This document shows, piece by piece, positions 10,861 to 22,436 of a stretch of DNA of 64,000 nt (the first letter of the stretch is position 1; the number at the start of each line of letters is the position of its first letter). The translations under genes and the position numbers were made by a program. Below the pieces are notes generated by a model. That model did not search any database. It worked only from the letters and a program-made list of their open reading frames with translations, and was not told where the DNA came from. This stretch comes from Eleusine coracana subsp. coracana (Eukaryota > Streptophyta > Magnoliopsida > Poales > Poaceae): positions 45,481,882-45,545,881 of the forward strand of contig CM064430.1 in assembly GCA_032690845.1 (NCBI GenBank), written 5' to 3'.

Positions 10861-11284
10861 CCAGTGTGAAGAACCAGCTATAGAGGATCAAGTGCATGAG
10901 CAACCTACAGAATTGCACTTGGTTGTGTCAGTTGAAGCTATCAGTGGCAAACAGACAGCTAAAACTTTGAGGTTTCAAGGCTCCATACAAGGTGTAGATG
11001 TGTTAATTTTGTTGAACTCTGGCAGTTCTCATAACTTTATTAGTGCGCAAGTGGCCACTAAGCTGACTGGAGTTACTGGCACTGGTGCAGTGTTACATGT
11101 TACTATAGCCAATGGGGAATTTTTGGAATGTGATTCTGTTTTACATGATGTTGCTTGGCAAATTCAGGCTTGTCAATTTTGTTATGATCTTAGAGTGTTA
11201 TCCTTGGCTCATTATGATATGGTGGTTGGCATGGACTGGCTAAAGTTGTACAATCCCATGAGGATAGATTGGCGAGTTAAGTAG
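10826..11284 (+). pseudogene. TE2 protease with mutated catalytic Asp
   Basis: The open frame has the retropepsin fold landmarks TLRFQGSIQGVDVLILL, then LNSGSSHNFIS, then a VVGMDWLK segment at the end. The family active site is D-S-G; here codon 64 (AAC, 11015-11017) gives Asn in place of the catalytic Asp, so proteolysis should be lost even if the frame were whole. The frame closes at a TAG (11282-11284) that separates it from reverse transcriptase. Confidence 0.85.
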
Positions 11285-11311
11285 ATTTCTATTCCTTATG
11301 CCAATTCTCAA

Positions 11312-11889
11312 GTGATTCTGCAAGGTATTCAACCTGCTATACCAAATGGTACTGTGGTTCAAGTCTGCTTGTTGTCCACTGAGTTGTATGAACAGTCAAA
11401 GGGAAAATGGCCATTGTCTGTGGAAGATATTTTACTTGAATACAAAGAGGTGTTTGCTCCACTGCAAGGGTTGCCACCCTTGCTGGAGGGTGCTAAACCA
11501 GTGAGTGTTAGACCCTATAGGTACCCCTGCTCTCAAAAATGAAATTGAAAGATAGATTACTGAAATGCTGGAACAGGGTGGCATTCAAAAGAGCTCTAGT
11601 CTTTTTTCTTCACTAGTGCTACTAGTTAAGAAGAAATACAATTCTTGGAGATTCTGTGTTGACTATAGATATCTGAATGCTATCACAGTTAAATGCAAGT
11701 TTCATGTGCCTATATTTGATGAACTGTTGGATGAATTAGCTGGGGCTAAATGGTTCTCCACCTTGGACTTGGCTTCAGGTTATCATCAGATTCTGTTAGC
11801 ACCTGGTGAGTCAGTGAAGATAGCCTTTCAGACACATCAAGGACATTATGAGTTCAAGGTGATGGCATTCTGTTTAACAAGGGCACCAG
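11312..11889 (+). pseudogene. TE2 reverse transcriptase, 5' part, cut by TE3
   Basis: The frame includes VRPYRYP, a frame change near 11530, then RFCVDYRYLNAIT, STLDLASGYHQI and FKVMAFCLTRAP. It stops at 11889 where the TE3 insertion begins. The last five bases ACCAG (11885-11889) reappear at 46484-46488, where the coding sequence resumes in register. Confidence 0.88.
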
Positions 11890-12085
11890 TGAAAGTGCCT
11901 GGGGGGGGGGGGGGTGAATAGACAATTATCCCTGAAAATCACTTAATAATAAAAGTCAAATGCGTAGTATCAAACTTGTCTGACGATTGTGAATAAAGTC
12001 CGATGGCACGAGATACAAAAGTAGTTCGGCCGATTAAAACTTTATACTAGTGCAAGTCAAGCTAGGAGCAAGTGATTACAAGCTA
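11890..12085 (-). repeat. TE3 solo LTR, segment 1 (U5 end)
   Basis: It begins TGAAAGTGCC followed by a G-run (about 11899-11911). It ends at TE4, with AGCTA (12081-12085) as the left TE4 target-site duplication. Confidence 0.85.
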
Positions 12086-14112
12086 TGTGGCTCCCCTTCC
12101 CGGAGGATCGAGGTCCCGAAGGTGCTGATAGCGCAGACACTTGATAATACAATATTTGTCCAAATTTAAGTTGAATATTACATCATTATGGTTATCAGAG
12201 CGCAGCGGAATATTACAAGTTCATGAATATTTTGAAAATAGCGGAAATAAATAACGTTCAGAAAACTACAAGCTCGACAATACAGCATAGTGATGATCCA
12301 TGCCCGAAGAACATCACTCTAGTAGCACACAACATCACTGCGGCGGCGAGTCAGACTCCCAGTGGGCAGTCCAACCCTCAGGGACTTGCATATCCTAAGG
12401 CATCACATCTACAAGCAATTCTATTTCTTCATTACCTGAAAAATACAATGGCACAAAGCTTGAGTACTAATTACTCAGCAAGACTTACCCGTCGGACACC
12501 TAGACATGCAAAGGCTCTAATAGCTGGCTTGTTTAAAAGGACTCGCACTAAGCAATCTATTAGTTCTATCAAGTTTTAATTGTCAATTTAAATGGGTTGA
12601 GCCGAAATATAACTTTAGTTGCAACAAAAGGATAATAAAACATTATATAAAATTAATATGACATAAGAGCAATAATAATAATGATCGTCAACATCAATAA
12701 GCAACATGATCCATTCCATAATATTATGTGCAACTACCCGATTGGCGCGGTGACCAAGTGGTACTCATTACTGTGAGGGACAGCAATTGCAATTGATTTA
12801 CACCAGCTGGGAAAACCCGAGATGCACGACACATACACATCAATTAAGGTCGTACATGGCAACCTTTCGCAAGAAAAACACCTACACCTCAGCCCGGGTG
12901 TGGTGACGTCGAGTGGGCATGTCGTTCTGCTAACAATACTTCGTGGTCTGAACCGCCCACTCCAGCAACAGGAGGGTCAATGACCAACGCACCTTAACCG
13001 TCCTCAATGCAAGTTACCTTTAATGCTACATCGGTTTACTAGTGCCCATAAGCTAGCATGCATTCAGTACTATTCAATACTTGATCAAGGGGCTGACCAC
13101 GGACGGGTCCTAGGTTCGACATGGCAGGACTACCACAGTCAACACCCATGTGTTGCCACAAACCTACACATGCATTATCCCTGCCCGGTCATAACATAAA
13201 AATAAACTTCTTTTAATAGTTCCCGTTCCAGTGGTCATGTTCATTCCTTAGTAATACTGCTTTCTAACAAGACTAGTGATTACTAAGCATAGCATAATAG
13301 TACCGATTCTACCAAGTTCTAAGAACAGTAGAATAGGTCATTTGGATATCATGCAAAGTGGGTTTCAATCAACTCCTATGACCTAATACAACAATAATTA
13401 TAGACACTAGTATTAATATAAACTAGCAAAATTTTGTAAAAGGGCGAATGTAAACCGGGACTTGCCTGGATCAATGTTAGCGCTAGATCAATGTAAACCA
13501 GAGCAGAGGGGGGCAGAGAGGCTGTAGCGTGCGCGGGGTCCCGAGGTGGAGGGGTGAAGGCAGGCCGTGGCGTGCGCCGGCGGTGGAGCTCTGCTCCTGC
13601 TGCGCCAATGGAGGAAGAAGGAAAATAGATTTTCCTCTGAACCCCCTGGACTATGTGATTTCTTGCAAACAAGTTCTTGGTCAAAGATATTTCCAAAACA
13701 AATAGCTAGGGGCCTTCAAATAAATTGGGATTTTGCACAAAGGTCCTCTGAGATATTTGTGGTGCTCTGGTGAGACCCAATTGTGCAGAACAGTTAGAGA
13801 AATTTTTAAATTCAAATTCAATTTAAATAGGTTTCTTGGTTTAATTTAATTGGTTGAGGTATTCCTAAATATGGTAAAATGCTCATTAAATTCATAAAAT
13901 TATATCTTAATATTACTAATATGATTATGAATTTATTTGACATATGTTATATAATAAAATTTCATTTGGCTGACAATTTGTTTTGCAGGATTTTTAATTA
14001 CCTGGAATTAATTTAAATAATTGAAGTGAGGCTTCATCATTTCATGCTATATGATTCATGATTTGTACTTTTCATGTTTGTTAAATAGAAGTGAGACACC
14101 TGAGGTGTCACA
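12086..14112 (-). repeat. TE4 3' LTR (shortened)
   Basis: It is homologous to both ends of the right LTR but lacks about 1.73 kb corresponding to roughly 23840-25585. At the junction (about 13475-13500) the sequence ATCAATGTAAACCAG, copied from nearby, sits as filler. The polypurine tract AAGAAGGGAGGAC (minus strand, 14113-14125) abuts it. Confidence 0.88.
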
Positions 14113-14246
14113 GTCCTCCCTTCTTAAAGAAATCTCGTCCCGAGATTATGAACAAGGTAAACTAGAGGGAAGTTCGGTGGTCAAAACATACCTGCGTATG
14201 ACGACCAAAATTTCGGGTAATGTGTACTCAGAAATTCTTCAGATTC

Positions 14247-15540
14247 CTAAGTGGATTCATCTTCTGAGTGATTACTCCATTGAACTTTACAGAATTTTAG
14301 TGTTCTCTTACGGGTTGTGCGCTCTTTCTCATCGAGGATCTTTATCGGTTGTTCAGAGTATGTGAGGTCTGGTTGAAGTTGGTCATACTCTTTCAAGATT
14401 TTGTCAATGGGTGGTTTGAGACACCGCTTCAATTGAGAGACATGGAAGGTATTATGAACTCCAGATAGATTAGCAGGTAACTCCAGCTTGTAGGCTATAT
14501 TTCAACATCGTTCCAAAATTTGGAATGGTCTAATATAACGGGGAGCTAACTTTCCTTTGACTCCAAACCGTTGGATACCCTTCATAGGTGACACTCGAAG
14601 ATAGACGTAGTTACCCTTATTGAAATACAGTGGTCTACGTCGTCTGTTTGCGTACTTCTCTTGACGGTATTTGGCAGTCTTAAGATTTGCTTGGATGGTA
14701 CGAACTTTTTCTTCTACATCCTTGACAAGATCAGGACCAAAGGTTACTCTTTCTCTAGATTCAGACTAGTTTAATAGTGTTCTACAACTACGACCATAGA
14801 GCGCTTCAAATGGTGATATTTCCACACTCTCCTGGTAACTGTTGTTATACGAGAATTCAGCATAGGGTAGATACTCATCCCAGTTACCACCATGTGTTAA
14901 AACATATGCCCTAAGCATATCTTCCAAGATTTGGTTGACACGCTCTGTCTGTCTATCGGTAGCGGGATGGTAACCAGAACTACAAATTAGACCTGTACCC
15001 AAAGACGCATGCAGTTGTTCCCAGAAATGAGCGACAAACTACAAACCATGATCTAAAATGATGGTCTTGGGTACTCCATGACGACACATAATTCTTGCAA
15101 TGTATAGCTTTGCGTATTGCCGTATGATGTATCTATTATTGACCAGCAAGAAGTGAGCAGATTTGGTGAGTCGGTCCACAATGACCCAAATAGAATCATG
15201 CTTACACGAAGTGAGAGGTAGGCCAACAACAAAATCCATGCTGATGTCTTCCCATTTCCAGGTGGGAATACTCAAGGGTTGAAGCAATCCGGCTTGTTTC
15301 AAATGGTCAGCCTTAACTCTCTGACAAGTATCACATTCTGCAACATATCGAGCCACTTCTCGCTTCATTCTTGTCCACCAAATATTTTTCTTCTGATCTT
15401 GGTACATTTTATTACTACCTGGATGGATGGAGTATTTCGAGTGATGTGCTTCATCCAAGATTTTCTGTTGAAGTGCAAAGTCTTTTGGTACTACAAACGG
15501 TTATTGAACCATAGGGTACCGTCGGAGTTTTGGGTGAAAC
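14247..15540 (-). pseudogene. TE4 integrase and chromodomain
   Basis: Reading leftward: the zinc-binding N-terminus (HHSKYSIHPG, then CDTCQRVK), the core with Asp in ISMDFVVGLP, Asp in the degraded ILDHGL segment (followed by a stop), and Glu in RQTERVNQ. The GPF/Y-like C-terminal region follows, then the chromodomain (PDLTYSEQPIKIL to KVQWSNHSEDEST, 14250-14370). Chromodomains direct chromovirus insertion to particular chromatin. Stops lie at about 15039 and 14766 and within the linker (about 14500). Confidence 0.85.
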
Positions 15541-15579
15541 ATTTTGCTTTACCCTTCTTAATGTTTTGATGGATATTAT

Positions 15580-17480
15580 TCATACCAATGTCATCTTTCT
15601 GTGCAGCAATGATTTCTCATGAATAGTAGAATGTGCACTAAGGTTGCTAATCAATAGCAGGCAAACATGAAGACTGGGTTCTGAAGCAGTGACGTGGTTG
15701 CCGTTGTTCTGATATTCTAGTACTAAGTGATGGCAGTGTACCTTCCTACTCAACGCATCGGCGACTACATTGGCTTTGCCTGGATGATAATGAATCTCCA
15801 GGTTATAATCCTTAATTAGTTCTAGCCACCGACGCTGTCTCATGTTCAGATCAGTCTGGGTAAAGATATATTTTAAGCTCTTATGATCCGTGTAGACGGG
15901 CACTAAGTTTCCGAGCAAATAATGTCTCCATCTTTTTAGTGCAAGCACAACCGCAGCTAGTTCCAAATCATGAGTTGGATAGTGCTCTTCATGCTTTTGT
16001 TGTTGTCGAGATGCATAGGCAATGACACGACCTTCCTGCATGAGCACATATCCAAGTCCTGTTCCAGATGCATCACAATACACGTCGAACGGCTTGGTGA
16101 TGTCTAGTTGGGCCAATATTGGGACAGTGGTCAATAATTTCTTCCATGCTTGAAATGCTTCTTCACAACTGTCGTTCCAATTGAATTTCTTATCCTTTTT
16201 CAGCAGCCCCGTGATGGGTTTGGTCAGCCGAGAAAAATTGGGAATGAACCTACGATAATATCCGGCTAGCCCAAGGAAACTGTGTACTTGATGAACCGTC
16301 TTTGGTGACTTCCAATCTAGCACATCTTGAACCTTACTAGGATCCACTAAGATACCTTCCGCAGAGACTATGTGACCAAGAAATGGCACACGGTCCAACC
16401 AAAATTCAAACTTGCTGAATTTTGCATACAACTTGTGATCTCGGAGGCGTTGAAGAACAATGCGAAGATGTTCAACATGCTCTTCCTTGGACTTAGAATA
16501 GATGAGGATGTCATCAATGAATACTACCACAAATTTGTCCAACTCGGGCATGAATACGGAATTCATGAGGTACATGAAATGGGCAGGGGCATTTGTCAAT
16601 CCGATTGACATTACTAGATACTCAAACAATCCATATCTAGTAAACAAGGCGGTCTTCGGGATGTCTTCGGCTCTAATCTTGATTTGATGATAGTCCGAAC
16701 AGATGTCAATCTTTAAAAAGACCTTAGCACCAATCAATTGGTCAAAGAGGATTTCTATACGGGGTAATGGGTATTTGTTCTTGATGGTAACTTTGTTAAG
16801 AGGCCAATAGTCAACGACAAGGCGCAAGGACTTGTCCTTCTTCTTCACAAAAATAGCAGGGCAGCCCCAATGTGAAGTTCTTGGGCGAATGAATCCCTTT
16901 TCCAATAACTCATTCAATTGCTTTTTCAACTCAGCCAGCTCGTTCGGGGCCATTTTATATGGGCGATGGGATATCGGAGAAGTTCCTAGCTGTAGCTCTA
17001 TATTAAATTCTATGTCACGGTCAGGTGGTAGACCAGAGATATCCTCAGGAAACACGTTCGGATACTTACGAATGATGGGAATACTCTCGAGTGATTGCCC
17101 TTCCAAGTGATGGACAACCAAGGCTTTCGATAAATCGGTATTTAGAGAAAGTGTGTCTTTTCCATGCAAGGGAGAGTTGATGTGAACGACATGAGGCTCA
17201 ATGTCTAGCATGGCTCTATGGGTTTTCATCTAGATCATACCTATGATCAGGTTGATCCCTTGATCCTTGAGCATGATGAAATTGGTGGGATAGATCCTTC
17301 AATTAATTTCTAGTGGAGCCTTACACACTACCTCGTTAGCAAAAATTTGTCCAGCGGGAGAGCGGACGGTGTAGTATCTATTTTGACAGTGGTGTGGAGA
17401 TTATGTTTTTGGACACAAGCTTTGCTAATGAAGTTATGCGTAGCCCCAGAATCAAAAAGTGCAAGGACAGGCTGGTGTTA
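15580..17480 (-). pseudogene. TE4 protease, reverse transcriptase and RNase H
   Basis: The longest intact transposon block in the window is the 549 codons at 15580-17229. RT shows HWGCPAIFVKKKD, LRLVVDYWPLNKVT, FLKIDICSDYHQI and the catalytic FIDDILIYS. RNase H shows FDVYCDASGTGLGYVL and later YTDHKSLKY, ending VVADALSR. Just upstream, past stops near 17230, lies a retropepsin site FDSGATHNFIS (about 17421-17456) with its Asp intact. RT and RNase H catalytic residues all look normal, so this element may be younger than TE2. Confidence 0.88.
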
Positions 17481-18688
17481 GAGCGAGAGCGTACCGGTCA
17501 GCACGGTTCGCCCTGAGGAATATCTTCAGGATTGGTGTAGTTCACTTGGGCACCACGAGACGGTGCATTCACATTCCTGCTCTGGTTCTGACGCTGGTTG
17601 CTGTTGTGGTTGTTGTTGTTGTTGCGCCTCGATGCAGTGCAGTTCTTGGCAAAGTGGCTGGTACGATCGTAGTTGTAGCACGGATAACTACTTCCACGAT
17701 CAGCAGGCTGTGGGGCACGAGCATTCTGATTCCCTTGCTGTTGGTATGGTGCACGGTACTAAGTGTTCTGCTATTGGTACGGTACACGGGGCAGAAAATT
17801 CTGTTGCTGTGGTGGCCTCGAGTAGTTCTGACCATATCATCGCTGGTACTGCTGCTGTGAAGATGCCCGAAAACGTTGTCCGGTAGGTGAAGTGTAAATC
17901 AGGCGGTGCTTCACCTGTGGGGCAGCAGAGGCACTAGCAGGGGCCTTTCTTTTACGATCTTCTTCTTCAACTTGGCGCATAGCGCCTTCCTGGACAATAG
18001 CAGCGTTGACCAAGTCGTTGTATGTGTCGGTTGTTTGCCAAGTCAGACGCTCTTTAAGGGTGGCATTCATATCACATAGAAATGTATATCTCTTTTTATC
18101 CTCAGTATTGACATACTCAGTAGCATACTGAGCCAGGTGATTAAAAACTTCAGAATATTGGAGGACATTCCTCCCTCCTTGTTTCAGATCCATAAATTCC
18201 TGGAATTTCCTCTACGTGAGGCCAGCTAGGATGAAATGAGCACAAAATGCAGTCTTGAACTCATTCCATTCAATGCGGCATCCAGGAGGCATAGAAGCTT
18301 CATAATTTGCCCAGTAGACACTAGCAGAGCCCTAGAGTTGTTGGGCGATGAATAGCACCTTCTGGTGCTCGGTGTATTCCAGCAGACCGAACTTCGACTC
18401 GGTCTGGCGCAGCCAGTGATCGGCATCTAGAGGTTCTCTGGTGCGCTCGAGGGTTAGCGGATGAGTACCTAGAAAATCTGAGTAGGTGCTCTGTCGAGGC
18501 TGATTGTTGATGTTGCGGTGGCCTCCCTGTCCACCTAGATGGGACGTAATATCTACTAGCCGACGAAGAATCTTAGAGTCATTTTGCTGCCGGTTGAGTG
18601 CAGCAGCCAATACCTCAGCTAGTGAGGGCTTAGCATTAGCTCCTTGCTGAGAGCTTTCAGGGTCATCCTGATTCCGAGTACGCACCAT
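17481..18688 (-). pseudogene. TE4 gag
   Basis: The start is taken at the ATG at 18686-18688 (MVRTRNQDDPESSQQG). The retrotransposon gag core is LDADHWLRQTESKF to the EFMDLKQGGRNVLQYSEVF region. It is followed by a basic Gln/Pro-rich stretch and a zinc knuckle reading CYNYDRTSHFAKNC. The second Cys of the usual CX2CX4HX4C is Tyr, which should weaken zinc binding. In-frame stops occur near 18334, 18194 and 17835. The product would form the particle shell. Confidence 0.82.
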
Positions 18689-18979
18689 GCTATAATTTAT
18701 ACAGTTGCACATTAGTTATTTCTCAAAATAATCCATAAAAACACATGTGTAAGAATATAAATTTGCAAGAGGCACGGATAAATTTCACAAGTAGCAACCA
18801 TATTCTTTAATTCGATTCAGACTACATGGTTGTTAAAAGGACACCGTCACACAACTTCTTACACATATGTGCCAATGCCTAGCTACGGCATTGCGGACAC
18901 ATAATGCAAGATTCACACTCCTACATCGAACTAGGAAGACTTATATTACACGACCATACACCGGGGTGTAGCGATCCAT

Positions 18980-19836
18980 CTACTCTTGGTCTATGTCTTT
19001 CGGCTCTTCTGGTTCTTCTGGTTCCATAGGCTCTTCTGGTTCCTCCAGATCCATCATTTCCACATCATTAATACCGATCGGCGCCATCTCTACATCCTCT
19101 TATTCTCCATACTCCATGATGACCTCGTCCCAATTTCCTTCAATAGGAAGGTGGGCAGCCTTGAATGCGTCCAAGTCATCTTGAGCCTCAATCACGTCAT
19201 GCTCAAAATCTGCTGCAGCCAGCAAGGCTTGGTCACGTTCTTCTAAAATCGCATCCATCTCTTCATTCTTTGCTTGAATCTATTGGTTCAGTTCTGCAAT
19301 TTTCTCATCCTTAGCTTGTTTTTCGACTTTAGAAAGTCGAAGTGCATCATGAAACACATCTAGACGCCGGCACAAGTTTGTGCATAAGGCGAAAGTGGAT
19401 AAGCCATAATACTCTATTATGGGTAGCATAGGATCATGGTGGAGATGAAATCCACACGCCTAATCCACTCAAACTCCATCACATCATTAATGGGCAGTAA
19501 GGCGACGGGTGTTCCATCAACATTATGCTTGTGGTCTTCACAGAATCGAGTAAGCACCTTGAAAGCAGCCACATTCCAAGTGGAAGGCAAATCTGTCCCA
19601 ATGATGCTAATGGTCTAGGATTCCCATGCGGGAATGACCGAGTAGTTGGCGGGAACTGCCACATGGACAACACATAAGGGGACTCCATGCTCCTGAAATT
19701 CCTTGCCAACATAGGTAGGAGGAATGGGATATTCGAATCTCTGGAGAACTCTCCAAAATAGGTGAACCATCCCTGTGAACTCCAGGCCATCGGTGATCTC
19801 CCAACCTGGTGGCGGTTGAATGGTGTTTTCAGCCAT
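18980..19836 (-). pseudogene. TE4 extra ORF 2 (gag-proximal): globular domain, coiled coil, acidic tail
   Basis: It starts at ATG 19836 (MAENTIQPPPGWEITDG) and ends at TAG 18980-18982, with several in-frame stops (for example near 19616, 19280 and 19103). The N-terminal block contains PIPPTYVGKEFQEHGV and HVAVPAN. A Glu/Gln/Lys-rich coiled coil (about 19190-19350) and a strongly acidic tail of repeated EEPEEP units follow. The layout and the PP-T/S-Y-x-G and HGV-L motifs match extra ORF 1 (20056-21027), so the two look like a tandem duplication. I do not recognise a named family. It lies between the 5' LTR and gag, on the same strand as gag. Confidence 0.6.
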
Positions 19837-20055
19837 CTACAAGGAAAGTACTTCGATTGAGTCAAAGAGTATGATCAAGCTGGATTTCTTATGAATCTCT
19901 GTTGTAAAAACAATAGCGGAAAGGGTACAACCAATACATAACATAAGTCATCATAGTCTTAAGTACATGAACTTGAAATATGTGGCCATCGAGTTACAAA
20001 AGCATCTCACGCAGTGATCCCCCAAAATACCACAACCTCGCGTGGTCGACAAAAG

Positions 20056-21027
20056 CTACCTACCCCACTTGTCCTGCCTACATGACCTAGTTTGGTTTAT
20101 CACGATCCCATAAGTCCTGTCTCTGGCTGGTGCCTCATAGTCCATGTAAGACTCCTCGTCCATGTCCTCGTCCGGATCCTCCTCCTCTGGTGCTGCCGGT
20201 GGCGCCAGGATCGCCTCCAGCTACTGCTATAGGCCCTGGTTCTCATGAGCCAGGGTCTCTAGATCCTCTCCCATGAGCTCCATCTCGTGCTGTGCAGCCG
20301 TCAACTGATGTTGTAGGTGCTCGTTGTTGTTGGCGCGCTGCTACATAAGCACGCCACGTCTGTCAACCTCCTGCGCGAGGGTGTCGCGTTGTCCGGTGAC
20401 CTCAGTAACGCGAGTCTCACTCGCCTCAAGAGCAGCGATCAGTTGCTGAATCTCCCTCTGTTGTGCGTCAACCTGTGTCTGTAGATCATTCCTCTACACC
20501 CAGGCCTGCTCAGCGTCAGCCAGTAGGATCCTGCTGTGGCTGCTAGCCTCCTCATCCAAGTTGAGGAGGTACTCGGAGTAGTGGGACACACGGTGGTACC
20601 CCGCATGATACGTTGGGTAGTCATCGTGGGTGATCCGCCTCACGTGCCTCTGCCAGACCGGGTTGGCCTGGTGCCAGATAAGAATCATCTCAAACGAAAT
20701 CCCAGAGAGTGCTGCTGTGTGGCGCCCGCAGAAGTGAGTGAGAGCCCTATGGGTGACTCTCTCCAAGCCCTCACAGAAGCTCTCACAAATTGACGTGCTC
20801 TCCATCCCCACCATGTCAAGGTTGCGCGGGTGGGTGGGCACACTGATGTGCACCTCAGCAAGAGTCACCCCATGGCGGCGGATCTCGTGGCCCTTGTAGG
20901 AGGGTGGCTTGTCGTAGCCCAACAAGTGTAGCAGATCCCACAAAAGTGTAGGAAAGCCACGGTGGTGGAGACCGGTGGTGTAGCGTCACCCGTCGTGCGA
21001 AATCTCCTCAAAACCGTGGTCGCCCAT
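20056..21027 (-). pseudogene. TE4 extra ORF 1 (LTR-proximal), paralogue of extra ORF 2
   Basis: It starts at ATG 21025-21027 (MGDHGFEEISHDG) and ends at TAG 20056-20058. A TGA where Trp is expected (about 20986) and further stops in the coiled-coil part interrupt it. The N-terminal block reads GYDKPPSYKGHEIRRHGV then VHISVPTHP, aligning with PIPPTYVGKEFQEHGV and HVAVPAN of extra ORF 2. A Gln/Glu-rich coiled coil (about 20250-20500) and an acidic tail (EEEDPDEDMDEESYMDYE) follow. The function is unknown; coiled coil plus acidic tail would suit a protein- or histone-binding role, but that is speculation. Confidence 0.6.
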
Positions 21028-22421
21028 CTGGAACAAAAACCCAATGGTGAGTACAGTGTTCCATGGGCAATAATGCGTATCACTAACAACTGACATGGTG
21101 CTGATACTAATAGCAAAACTTTACCACAACAATTTGATTGAGTCAAACCTTCCCTACAGTAAAGATGCATTTCATATAAAGTGCTATGAAATACAGAAAC
21201 CAAGTTTTTAGTTTACATTTTCTAGCCTCAAGGGGCAATAATATGGCGATGGGTTTTAAAACGGATTCTGTCTTGACTGTACCACAGTCAGAAAAGTGGG
21301 TATTTTGAACATAAAACAAGGTCTTAAAATTGGGGGCTGGAACCACGTTATACTACACTTTCATAGTTTTCCATATTGTATTTATATTCTCAAAAATTCC
21401 AAGTAAATCTGGACTTATGAATTTTGCAAGTTCAGGTTGGCAGATTCTATTCCAGGATGACAGAGGCTGAGTGTTTTAGCTCTACTGAACAGAGGGAAAC
21501 ACAATAAAATTATGAAACCTATTGGAAATGAAATTAGACTTCAAGGTCTTGATAGATTGGGTTTAAACACTTGCAAATTCGAAGTATAACTCCAGTTATG
21601 CAATTTCTAAGTTCAGGGTTATGCTGAAAATATTGAATTGACACATTGTACTTGTTCTCTGTTTCTGAGGTTGTTACTGTTATGATCGAATTTTAATTTA
21701 AATTCTAGGTGACAGGGGATGCTGAGACCTTTCTGAAAAGTATTTGTATGCCTTATTTGGTTGAGTAAATTAATAGCTATAAATTTTTGAAGTTGGCAGG
21801 TAAAAACAGGACAGATTCTTGTTAACCTTATAATTCAGAACCTTATACTTATCATGCTTAGAAAATTTTTATTCAGAGGTTGGTGAGCAAGGAGAGAACC
21901 AAGTTTTAGTTTAGTTACATTGGAATGCATGATGCAAAATTTTCATATTATAATCCTATCATTCCTCACAACACAACGCATATTTTGTCGTTACTTAGCG
22001 GCACGAATAATTGGTGATGACCCGCACTCAACACGTAAGTCAATCTAAGTTTATACTAACGGCGTTAGTGAACCTGTAGAAGATCCATTGCAGAAACAAT
22101 ATATCAAATTTAAAAGAAACTACAAAAATAAGCATAATTCTACTAGTAATGATCCACGAAAAAAGGATCGCCCCGTGACAAGTCACGAGCCAATAGTGTC
22201 TCGTATCTGCCTGCGAGCACAGACACCAATATCACGCGTGTCGGTTAAGCACGCACGTACCTTCGTTTGAAAAAGCCGTAGATACAAGTAATATAAACAA
22301 TCATAACCCAGGTTAGCTTTGTCACCACCCTATTATCTACATGGACAATACTAACGTATCCTTACTCGTAATGTTGCAGTTTTTAAAAATATGATTTATT
22401 TGTTGTATTATCATGGACCAC
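21028..22421 (-). other. TE4 long leader between 5' LTR and first extra ORF
   Basis: About 1.4 kb, AT-rich, with no convincing ORF on either strand. It is presumably the untranslated leader of TE4 genomic RNA. Confidence 0.5.
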
Positions 22422-22434
22422 GGCTCTGATACCA
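22422..22434 (-). other. TE4 primer-binding site (tRNA-iMet)
   Basis: The minus strand reads TGGTATCAGAGCC, a full match to the usual initiator-Met primer site, two bases inside the 5' LTR. Confidence 0.92.
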
Positions 22435-22436
22435 GC

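Noticed and set aside
22422..22434. tRNA-like matches at the primer sites (also 9478, 27688, 37351, 52322)
   Set aside because: Only the 3'-end complement of a tRNA is present, next to LTRs; no cloverleaf. They are primer-binding sites, not tRNA genes.
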